64,000 bases of DNA from Camillea tinctor (Eukaryota; Ascomycota; Sordariomycetes; Xylariales; Xylariaceae), in contig MU394058.1 in the NCBI GenBank assembly GCA_022578605.1, positions 186,001 through 250,000 on the forward strand, read 5' to 3'. Below, piece by piece: positions 1 through 10,311 of the stretch. The notes under the pieces were generated by a model. The model worked only from the letters and a program-made list of their open reading frames with translations, was not told the origin of the DNA and did not search any database. Position numbers and translations under genes: made by a program. How positions within the stretch are numbered: the stretch's first letter is position 1; each line of letters opens with the position of its first letter.

Positions 1-401
1 GAGAGAATGGTTAGATATAAGATAAAATCATGTCACTGGTGGTTGGGTTTTTCTTTTGTTTTTTGCATACCCAGAAAGGATACACTCGGTTAGACCTGTA
101 TTGATGATTTCGAGACATGTTAGCTTTCTAATCCTGTCAGGAGTAAAATAGAAATAGAAATAGAAATAAAATAAAAATAATGATCATTCATCATGGCAAA
201 TCTAGCAATAGCTAGAAGTTGCAAATAGTAACAATGATAGTGACGATAATGATGATAATAATAATAATCGTCATCATCATTATCATCATTATTGTCGACA
301 TCAGTTGGGTGCGGGGCTCAAAAAACCCCCAACAAAAAAATATAAAGAAACGTACCGGTGCCCAAAACGACGACATCATATTCTTTAGCGATCTCGTCCA
401 T
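1..401 (-). CDS. gdi1: Rab GDP-dissociation inhibitor, N-terminal exons (partial)
   Basis: Rab GDI extracts GDP-bound Rab GTPases from membranes and recycles them through the cytosol in vesicle traffic. Exon 1 (401-356) encodes MDEIAKEYDVVVLGTG and ends in a phase-1 GTACGT donor. Exon 2 (95-71, only 25 nt) follows an ATACAG acceptor, adds LTECILSG and ends in a GTATGC donor. The joined peptide is the hallmark start of the GDI/REP family: the FAD-like dinucleotide fold GTGLTECILSG, close to yeast Gdi1. Intron 1 is 260 nt (355-96). The rest of the gene lies beyond the left edge. The 5' flank (402 upward) is rich in GA repeats. Both exons are too short to appear as long reading frames. The family call is firm; exact transcript ends are not visible. 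Confidence 0.9.
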
Positions 402-1502
402 GATGTATGATTCGGCGATAGGGATTTCTTTCTTCTTTTCTTCTCAGGATAAAAAAAAAGGTGACGCAGGATCGATCGGATCGGAAGAGAGAGAGATAGA
501 GAGAGAGAGAGGGAGGGGTATATCGAGACAACACAAAATCTGGAGAGAAGAGACAGAGATTTTGTTTGACTCCAGGTCAAGTCAAAAAGTCAAAGCAAAA
601 AAGAAGTTTAGAAAGAAGTGGTTAAAAAAAGTATCGGTGAAGGAGAGAGAGAGAGAGATTGTTGTAGTGGATATTTGCTGGAAAGCTGGTGTCCGGTTCA
701 GAAGCTCTAATTGTATTGACCCCAAAACCTGCAGCCAATCAGAGACGAGGACCCCGCAGTCCTTGGCCTCTGCGCTGCTCTTCATGTCCCTCATGTCCCC
801 CCTCTCCAGTGATCGTCACGTAGCTCCTGAGTACCTGACTTTCCCTTTCCCATTCCCCCCCCCTCCCCACTAACACGCCAGACTACCGTAGTTAGCCCAG
901 CCCAGCCCAGATAACCTGTAAATCCAGATAAAATCCAGATGAACCCAAAGAAACAAACCAGATAGAAAGAAAAGAAAAGAAAAGAAAAAAAAGGAGGTTT
1001 CTAACATCCCCTCCCCCCTATTTCTCTTCTTTTGCGCGTCGCAATAAGCTAATATGATTTCGACCACATCGACCACATACATTATATGAGCCCTATTTCA
1101 GCGCCAAATATGCTGGACTGTGCCGCTATTAGCCGCCCCGTCTTTCATATTATACACATGTATTTACAGACGCTCTCATTTCCAAGAGCAATCATGCCTC
1201 ATTTTATCTTGTACCAAAAAACAAGGAAAAAAGAAAGAAGAAGAAAGAAAAGAAGGAAAGGTAGGTAGACAAATAATGCCGTCATTACTTTTGTTCCCTA
1301 TTCCTTATTTCTTTTTTTCTTCTTCCTTTTTCCAAGTCTTTGGTTCATCTCTTCTTCCCTTCCTTCCCCCTTCCCCCCTTTTCCCTTTTTCTTCTCGAAT
1401 ACGACATGTAATTCCCCCTTATCTCCCATCTCATCCTACCCTACCCCACACATGTGTTGGTCGTTAAATAGTTAAAATAGGTGAGTAGGGAAGTTGGTTC
1501 AA
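402..1502. other. Intergenic: gdi1 upstream region and uL29m 3' flank
   Basis: About 1.1 kb between two minus-strand genes. It holds GA microsatellites (about 481-515 and 640-660), an AAAGA-rich patch near 965-990 and CT-rich runs at 1290-1400. Short open frames here are low-complexity and not credible genes. It probably contains the gdi1 promoter and 5' leader and the 3' end of the uL29m transcript. Confidence 0.6.
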
Positions 1503-2620
1503 TCACGGCCGTGCTGATGGTTGCTTCTCAGCTTCTGTGGAAGTCTCCGATGATGATGATGACGGCGTTGAAGGTAATGGTGGTAGTGTAGTGGGATCGA
1601 TCTCGATACCGGCCTCCTTCTCAGCTTGCGACGTGCTAATCTTGGCCTCACCTTCATGCCCCTCCGATGCTACTCCCTCACCTTCACCTTCGCCTTCTTC
1701 AGGGGCGGCAGATTCCTCTAGGTAACGACCGGGCATATACGGCTGCTCGGTGTTGCCCAGGTCAATCTCGCTGTCATTCTCCGCTAGCACCCTCGCATCC
1801 TCCCACAGGTAGAACCGTTCGGTTAAGGCATGTTTAATTGACTTCATAGTCTTGCGAACCTATCCGGAAACGAGCGTGCGCATATTAGCGCGCGCGCGCG
1901 CCGATATTAGCCTCAGACCCCCCGTGCACGGGCAAAGATGAGATGCCCATTGCTTATGCTGTGCTGTTTTGTGTTCGGGGTTGAGGGGGGCTTTCTCACC
2001 TCTGTAAGCCTGTCGGCGGTTTCTTCCTGGCCCGCCTGCAGTCTCATCCTGCTCTTCTCCTTCCGCGCCGTCGCAATGCGGTTCTGCTCCTTCACGCACA
2101 CCCACCACAGCTTGTGCAGGTCATCCCAGCTCTTATGCCGCAGTTCTTCGACAGTCCACCCGCGCCCATGCTCCGAATCCTCCTCGGGCGTCAAGAGCAG
2201 CTTGTCCTTAGAGTAGAAGAATTGCCACAAGCCATGGTCGGGGTCGACCTTGGGCGTGCGCACAAAGTGGGCGGGTTGGGGCAGTTCTGACTTATCGATG
2301 TTCATACGGTAACGGAGCCCGGATCGGTACAAACTACTCTGTCCACGTAGACGGTTGCCGTCACGGCGGGGTCGGCGCATGCTGAGTTCGGGGGTAGAGG
2401 AGAAGAGCCGGGTCTGGGAGGGGAGGGTCAAGGAGGGGGTGGAGGAGAGGGTCTGGATGGCGGGGAGGAGGAGCAAGAGGTGAGCATGAGCATGAGTATG
2501 AGTATGAGTATGAGAGTGAGAGTGAGGGTGAGGGTGAGGGTGACAGCTCAGAATAGATGCATTCCTCGTAGTATTCAGTAGGCGACCCAGAACAGGCCGT
2601 ATTCCAATTGGTGCCGCCAT
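1503..2620 (-). CDS. mrpl4: Mitochondrial large-subunit ribosomal protein uL29m (MRPL4/L47 family)
   Basis: A structural protein of the mitochondrial 54S ribosomal subunit near the polypeptide exit tunnel. It has two exons: 2620-2000 and 1859-1503, joined in phase 0 over a GTGAGA...GATAG intron. The joined product is 325 residues. The N-terminus (about 1-80) looks like a mitochondrial targeting and low-complexity leader, ending near RLFSSTPEL. The conserved uL29m block follows (about residues 129-187), including GLWQFFYSKDKLLL, RGWTVEELR and SWDDLHKLWW. The second exon continues with ALTERFYLWEDAR, typical of fungal MRPL4, then an acidic Ser/Glu-rich tail. An odd alternating-histidine run sits at residues 27-47. 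Family assignment is strong. The start is the first ATG of the frame, but translation could also begin further in. Confidence 0.88.
2464..2541 (-). repeat. Hexamer-like tandem repeat coding an alternating His-X run in uL29m
   Basis: On the plus strand the tract is a run of GAGCAT, GAGTAT, GAGAGT and GAGGGT units. On the coding strand it reads as His alternating with Pro, Ser, Thr and Ala. It lies inside the presumed targeting leader, where length changes would be tolerated. Confidence 0.8.
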
Positions 2621-5600
2621 CGGGGGGGTACGACAACACCTGGGGATCCCTCCTCAGAACCTCGCGAACTTGGTATATCGTATATATCGTCCGAGATATT
2701 CCTCGCTAGATATTCCCCAGTGTGCCAAGCTCCAGTCCAAGGAAAAGACATCAATTGAATTTTTTAGTTAATCCGAGAAGAAGAAAAAAAGAAAATCCGA
2801 ACCTCAGGTTTGAGTCTGGACTGGATTTGACTGGTCCACTGGCGGCTCACATGTACTTAAGTACAGGGTCTGCCCCGCCACTAAGCACCTAAGTAGGTAC
2901 TCCGTAGGTCCACTAAGGCATTACTTAGCTAAGCACAACCTCAGCCACTAGAATCGGATGAAGACGTCACTCCCTGGCTGTGACACCTTTGATGGCATCT
3001 GAACCTTAGGTAATGCGTGGCTTGAGAGCAAAGCTCTTGACAAGTCAAAAGTCAAGTTGTCTGGTATTGTCATACTGCCGCTTAGTTACATGTAAAAGCC
3101 TTTTAGACTTTGGCCCTTATTGCATAGTCCAAATAAAAGAGACAACATCCTTGGGAATGGAACGCTCGCTCGAAATCTGCTGGATACCCCGAACTGGTAA
3201 TCCGGTTTGGCTCAAGTTGTTTGCGTCTTTTCACAAGAACTCCTCCGTGTAACAACGCCGGGTTGTTGATGACAATGGTTTTATTCTTTTCCATTTCCTT
3301 TTCCTTTTTTATACATACTAAATCGTGATGTTGGATCTGAGTGGTTACCAAGTATCTTGATAAATGACCGGAAAACGCGGCCAAGGGTAAGAAAAAAATA
3401 AAGAAAAAGAAAAAAAAAAGGGGCGAACAGCGCGCGTGAGGTACCACTACCTAAGAAGTTGGAATGTATATGCTTTTTTTTCTTTCCTGTGTTTGATGTT
3501 TCTGCAAGTTTTCCCCAAGTTTTCCCAAGCAAACAGATCACAGCAAATTCCATCCAAAGCTGTCTATTGCTCAACAAATGAAATCTCTTTTTACTAAGAT
3601 TCTTTTGTCATCTTTCCGTAAGCTTGGCATCAAGTTTCATGATGGTGTTCACATACCTACACAAACGTAGGGGGGCAGTAAGTCATATTCACAAAACATA
3701 TCACTAGCTGGTGATCAATTCGTTTTATTATCTACCATTTCGTCTCCTATCTAAGTTGAAGCATCAACTGATTCTAGCCCACAGTTATGGAAAAGAAAAG
3801 AAGGCAAGAAAGGCATATATAAATAATCCATGTATTGAATGATGATGATCTTTGGGTGTATTGTATGCTACAATATACTATACAGCTAGTTGCGCGTATA
3901 GATCAAGTAGATACATAGCATTCAAGATTGGCTAAATGTGCCGTAATGTCCCATCCCAAGTGTCGGCATCATTTTGTCTTCGCGGACGGGAGCTTAAGGG
4001 CACAAAATTTGTTGGAATTGGCATTTTTTGGTCTTGCTCCTCGCTTGAAGGCATGCGTTAGGATGGAAATGTTATCCTATAGAGCGTATAGAGCCTATAG
4101 CCCTATGTCGCCTGACTACAAAGCAGGAATCTGTTACAAGTCGCAAACTTTCAAAACTCGTTCAAATGGCTGTCTGCCAGCTGAACGATAGGAGAACTAC
4201 ACTTCAACCTGGTTTTACGAGTGCTGCTTTTTTCAAGGATGGAATCAAGTCGATGCGGGCGAGTTCTCGCTTATTTGGAACTATAGTATATCGGCCTGTG
4301 TAGGTGGTGTACGGGACTGGCTATCGTTGTGAGCACAGTTTGCAGCATTATCAGCTGCCAGTATTCGGAAATAAGATCGGGTAGCTTTTACAATGTCGAC
4401 ATCGGCAATCACACAGCACTGTTGCACCGATTCCACGCGTCTCTCCAAGGACGCGTGTCGAGGGCACTGCATATCTTGGGTATATGGCTATCATCAAGAG
4501 GGGAAGAGGAAGATCGTATTGTGAAGAAGGCGACATTCAGGGGGGCCGCTGAATACGCAATCTACACGGATCGAAATCACGAAATACCTCCAGCTACGGA
4601 GTACGTCACGCGACCTCGTTGTCGTGATAGGGGTAACCTGGTGGCGGGAGTACACACACACATATACACACGCAGAGAGAAATGTCATTGATAGCACTAT
4701 CAGATACTATGGACTAATAAAAACCTTTATTGGGGCAGCGCTGGATAGACGATCTCATTTCCTTGCAGTCTAGTCTAGATAGTAGTTTCATGCCTCGCTA
4801 GCGGATACCGGAAAGGGGGACCCAGCATAGCGAGCGACCGAAGCGCGAAACGGGACGAAGTTACCCCCCTAAATCAGGAAAAGGGAAAAAGGGGAGAAAA
4901 TGCCCGCTCTGCACAGACGCTGGAGCTTTGGTGAGGGCTCGCCGGCGCACCTTCTGGGACCCTACCTAGATAAGCGATCAAGCACTATGGGCCAGGCCAT
5001 ATTCACCAAGTCCCCGGAGCCTCACAAAAAAAAAAAGACTCCAGTTTCACCCGTCTTGCTATGTGGGCTCGCGGAGAGATTCGATCTATCTAGCAGATGC
5101 GGCTGAAAAAAAAATCTGGAAACTAAAAAGGATGGATGGGGGCTCCAACAAGCAAACAAAAAAGAAGCCCACGATGATAAACTTCAACAATATCAACAAA
5201 AAAAAAACAAAACAACAGCAGCAGTAAGGTTTTAGGAGACACTTTGTCATTCTCGCATCATTCTCGGTTTCATTTGTCATAGGCATTATAATTTCACACT
5301 ATCTCTCGTATTATCATTCCTATTACGTGAATAATTTTGCAACTGCGAAACCCCGAATGCTTTCGATTTATTGCAGTGGCATGTTTTCTGTAGCGAGAAG
5401 CGCGTTTTCCCCTAGAGAAAGACTTGTCGCCGATGATCCAAGTTCTTACATAACACTTTCGAGTCGGTAAGGAATACTGTGTAGGATCGTGAGGGAAGCC
5501 TCTTGGCCACGCAGCTACGTTGGACAACGAAGTGTCTTTGGCGTACGATTGTTATTATTTTTTTCTCGACCTTTTTTTTTTTTTCGCCACCACCGTTGGC

Positions 5601-6835
5601 TGTAAGTAACTCTACATGGTAAAATAATTGCAATAAAATAAGTTGTTAATGAAAGCATCCCTTTTTTCTTAAACAATGTCGAACGGTAAGGGTCCGTTTT
5701 TTTAAGTGATAGACTTGCTTCAAGTTTACATACTGTGAAATGTGTGTGTATGTGTGCGCGCTTCACTTGGGCTTCTGCTCCGCGAGTAACGCCGGACCCA
5801 AGGTCGTTAGCAAGTTTTCAGAGTCCTAATTCGGGTATAGGGGCACTACCTCGACAGGCCTGCAGACCGCCCTTCAACTGGACTATTACGTAGGACTATC
5901 AAACCACGACTTCTCATATAACGAGAATAGCGAACAGTATGTGTCGTAGTCAGCCGTTAGTGAGTCGATCGAGGGTCTGGCAACGTAATTGGTAGTAGAC
6001 AGTCCAGCATACGCGGGAGCCTATGACTGATTAGGTAAAACGTCCTATATTAGTCTAGTCAGCCGGCCTAAGCTGTTCGACGATGCGATGCCTCGGTCTA
6101 TGGTTCACCACGCTTTCACCGGAACATCGATGGGTTGCCATGTAGTGCGCCTTGGTTGTGATTGCATCTTGCAGGCACATCCGTTTAGGCCGGTACTTAG
6201 TGTATATACGTAGTAGGTAGTACCACAGAGTAAAAGAGACGGACTTATCGTGTATAGGTTACATGGGATAGACAGATATCGCTTTTCTGTGTCTGGTGAA
6301 TAGTTCTGTAGATCGTCGTCGACGTCGTTTCCGGGAAATAGATCCACTTTCCGAGAGATATTCCGTGATATAAGTGCTTTATGCAGACTGCCAACCTACC
6401 CATTAACCGGAAAATGCCGCTTTACAACCCCAGAACTTTTCTCTTTCTACTTGGCACCCCTCACGCCGTGTGCTGTGAGAATATTTGTCCCTTCAAGCCT
6501 GTGAGCCTGCTATGATGGCTGTCAGGTCAGGATGTCCGTAATTACCCGATACGAACTGCAGATAGCTGTTTAATGACTCGTGTGTTAAACACATGAATGA
6601 TGTGATATGTAGGCTTGAGAGAAATTGTTTAGGGATCGCCTTTTTGCTTGTGGAAACGAGTAATAGTTGTTAACGAAAGTAGATATTTATGTTTGCTTTA
6701 ACGCCTACCTATATTCGGATGATGACAAGGAATTTCGTATCTTGTCTCGCGATTTTTTTTTTCATGACCGGCTGACTATGGCTTGTTTCAATTGGGGTTT
6801 TTTTTTTTTCCATCCTTCCTTACTAAAAAGGGAAA

Positions 6836-6890
<55 letters not shown>

Positions 6891-8825
6891 AGAGAGGGGA
6901 TTCTCAAAATGCCAGCCCCCTCCAAACTCGATACATTACTGGTATGAAGCTCCTACAAGAGTGTTTCGTCATGACCACGAAATAGTTGAGAGAACCGTAT
7001 TGCTACTCGACAGTGAATTCATCTTAGCTTAATAATATCTTATGGATTGACCGATCACCTTCCGCCAAGTCAATTGCCTACCTAATCGAGACTTGTCGGA
7101 AAGACTTCCGACGTTTCTCTGCAATGCGTGCTGCCTGGTGCCGCTAATGAGAATGGCTAGAAAACTGCCAATCTGTGAATGTAACCAAGACTGTACGTAG
7201 ACATAGTCGTGTTACGGGGCGACGATCTAGCCATTCACCAAGCTATCGTCCCTATGTAGAGTCGATAGCAACCTGGAATAGATGCCCAACGCCAGCACAC
7301 TTTTTTTTTTTTTGGGTTGATCCTAGGTATCGTAGACTGCTGCATGTACTCTGCGTTGTCAAGCAGAAAATAGAAGGGGGAAATTTTACAATTCAAAGAG
7401 AGTAAAAAAGCATGGCTGGATGGTGAATGAGTCGTGGGGTTTTGATCACGGATGACATCCGCGCCATCTAGATAATTAGTAACAACTATTGGTTAACAAT
7501 ATGACTCGAGCTAACATTGAGTTAGGAAACAGTACTATACTAACTCTATACTATCAGGAACACAACTTTTTTGGGTGGTGGCCGTTTGCATTGGTATTGA
7601 GAAGGGTTTGCCTCACCTTCGGTGAGAAATTTTTTTTTCCCTTTCTCTCTACAAAACATAATTGTAGAACTTTGTATACTATTTTCTTAACAGAGATTCT
7701 CTGACAAAAAAAATTAGTTTCAACTGACTCGTATAGAATTTAGAAAATATTCTAAGAAATGACAATTAACAAAAAAAATCATTGACCCCTCTTCAAAGGA
7801 ATAGTCTTGTTGGAGGAGTAGATGTAATTATTAAGCATATGTTGTTTATTCATATATATATATAATTTATTCATGTAAAGAGGGTCTAAGTATAAACGTA
7901 CCTGCGGAATCCAACCGTTTTCAAGAAACGAAAAAAAAAAAAAAAAAAATATTGGACTGACGTAAACATACAGAACCATCAGGGTTTATGTACGCTAGAG
8001 GGGTACGTGCTCAATGACATGGTCCCTAGATCGTGAAGATAATTAGTAGGAGTACGTTGCTGAGTAGTACTTATGTACATCTGTAGCAGCAGTATGTAGT
8101 GTACGAGGTAGCTATTGCACTTCCAAGCCAATAACACTACACAACGCAGTCGCGTAGTACATCAATACATAGCAGGGGTATGCATAACGTTTTATCCGTG
8201 CTTTTTTCTCTAAGCTCTTGAAGTATGTACTGTAAAGAGAAAACGAAACAAACCAGGCGTATCAAATCGCATTGCATAGCGAACGCATAGGTAGCATGTG
8301 CTTTGTTTTTCTCCCTCTCTTCCCTTCTTCCCTTACCATGGTTACTTCTGCGGGTTGCCAGAACCGGAAGCCCGGTCGTGTCACTCGGGGGCCGGCTAAG
8401 GCATCCCCAGGTGTTCTTTAGAATCAGCTGATGATTATCCCGAGTCGAGTTTGATCTATTAGAAATTGGCTCGAGATAATGGCTGGTGTTGAAAGTGCGT
8501 TGTTGATGAGTGAAAGGAGAATCATGAATAAAAAGTTGCTTCCATCGTGCAACAGCTCCCAAGCTCCCAAAGCTTGGAAAGCTGGTTGGACTTTGACTAG
8601 CATTCGAATCCTCCTCGTCAAGCGCGTCCCCTGTACGTGTCGATAGCGGTAAAGAACAAGCCACTGCCGGCGGCAATGCGGATCCGTCATACAGCTTTCT
8701 GGTCGAGTGTCTGCCAGGGTATGGTTCTGTAACCGCGTCACGCTAAAAAGTTCGCGGGTAGTATTGGGTCCCTGGGTGAGGTCCCTTGGTAACTTGCCTC
8801 GAGACCGGCGGTACTGATCGGCATG
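2621..8825. other. Gene-poor region, left part
   Basis: About 6.2 kb with no reading frame that I can relate to a protein family. Short frames (for example 3928-4191 and 4329-4691) have unremarkable composition, no domain and no sensible splice partners. The region holds poly-A/T tracts, a long GA microsatellite at 6838-6887 and scattered TACCTA-type words. The part next to 2621 must contain the uL29m promoter. Non-coding transcripts are possible but no conserved RNA motif was recognised. Confidence 0.5.
6838..6887. repeat. (GA)n microsatellite
   Basis: About 24 uninterrupted AG dinucleotides followed by an imperfect GA-rich tail. A neighbouring poly-T run lies at about 6799-6810. Confidence 0.95.
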
Positions 8826-9206
8826 TACATATGCCGGGATTATTCCAGTGTGTGGAGTCGAAAAGTAGCCTTCTTGTTGTGATTGGCTGCAGCAGCAATG
8901 AAGGTACTTATTCAGTAATTTTATTAGAAGGAATACATATAACTTATATATAATAAAACTTTTAAAAATCAGGTTTATATAGGCTTTATATAGCATAAAA
9001 AGTAATGTTGTACATTTTTTTAAAAAAAATAAAAATAAAAATAAAAATAAAAAAAAGAAATAAAAACGTTTACCTTATTAAAGTAAGCATAAATATGTAC
9101 ATTTCCTAGTAATGTAAGTGAGTTGATACCTGAATATTGCTGCAGCCAATTAAAACAAGAAGGCTACTTTTCGACTCCACACACTGGAATAATCCCGGCA
9201 TATGTA
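8826..9206. mobile_element. 381-bp MITE-like element with TA ends and ~70-bp inverted repeats
   Basis: The left end (8826 onward) and the reverse complement of the right end (ending 9206) are identical for about 53 bp, starting TACATATGCCGGGATTATTC. They stay alignable for roughly 20 bp more through the ATTGGCTGCAGCA block, with small differences. The interior is AT-rich, including an AAAAT tandem patch at about 9016-9055, and has no transposase. TA at each border fits the duplicated TA target of Tc1/mariner-type elements. This suggests a non-autonomous miniature element. The autonomous parent is not in the window. Confidence 0.8.
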
Positions 9207-10263
9207 GAAGGATTACCCGGAAATGGAAATATGTAGGATGAACTGAACAACACGTGGCTCTCGACTGAAAGATTCCCCTTCGACGTTATGGAGAATCTAT
9301 GTACATACATGTTAAACTTGCTGCGAGGACGGGGAGAAGCAGGAGTTGCAGCAGAAGTAGAAACAGAACCAGCAGGAGAAGCAAAAATAGTGGGTATTGG
9401 TTAGGTTAGGTAAGGTAAGGTAAAGTATGGTATAATATGGTATGGTATATTGTTACCTGTATCAGTATGTACTGTACCTGTACCTAATGTAGTAACCTAG
9501 TGTAGTACCCTAGTGTAGTAGTAAGTAAGTCATGGTAGTAGATACCTTAGGTCGGGGGCTAGACTTAGTTTGTTGAGAAGTTCTAAGTACATATGCAACT
9601 GTTACACATTAGTTGGCAGCAAAATCGAAATATAACGGTTTGTGGTGATAGGATAATCGTTTCGGTGCAAGCTCGGCCACTGTCCGTAATGATGCAAGAA
9701 TCATGCTAAAAGATCCCAACGTCAATTGACCGCTAGAAAGGAGCTGCTGCTAATGCCGAAGTTGCGAGCTGTTTTGAGCTAATCCCGATAGAGTAGTATT
9801 TTTTTGCACTAAGATAACGAACGAACCCATCCACTTTTCGGTTGAGCTAATGTACGTATATGCTTTATGATGGAGCTCACAGAGAATGACGTCGAGTTTC
9901 TCTGCTGCATACGACCTTGAAAAATAAAATAAAATAAGAGACATATGGAAGCTGGAGGTGAACAAAACGAGAGAGAGAGATATCGTAAGGATAAAAAGGG
10001 ACATAACTTGCCAACACGACTCGTTTCAATGGGTTAATTCCGGGAAAGTGTTGATCAGCAAAGCGAATTTGTAAGTCAAATAGATGAGCGTCAGCACCTC
10101 ACCGCTCTCGGTAAAACGCACAAGCTCACCTGAGAGAAAATTTTTATTTTTATTTCTTTTACTGTTTCCCACGAGGTCTCGTTGAACCAGATGAGGCCGT
10201 TTTCGAAGCTCTCCTAGTATGTGGAGACCCTACCTATCTGCTACCCTGAACCACCTAACCTAG

Positions 10264-10311
10264 GCAGGTGGATACCCTGCAGCGCAGGGGTCCTTGTACA
10301 ACGCCACCTGC
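10264..10311. repeat. Nested inverted repeat (possible structured RNA or cruciform)
   Basis: An outer 8-bp stem, GCAGGTGG (10264-10271) with CCACCTGC (10304-10311), encloses an inner 6-bp stem, CCCTGC (10275-10280) with GCAGGG (10284-10289). It stands out in otherwise AT-rich DNA with no gene nearby. Function is unknown. Confidence 0.5.

Noticed and set aside
212..580. Open frame over the gdi1 start region
   Set aside because: It is a different frame from the GDI exons and is made of GA/CT and TTA/ATC simple repeats.
8137..8996. Two overlapping minus-strand frames of 179 and 190 codons
   Set aside because: They overlap in different frames, one runs into the inverted repeat of the MITE-like element, and neither shows a domain or coding bias.
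9395..9425. TTAGGTTAGG-like run suggesting an internal telomere repeat
   Set aside because: The motif quickly degrades to AAGGTAAGGT and TATGGT. Only two partial units match, so it is better seen as ordinary TAGGTA-rich spacer.
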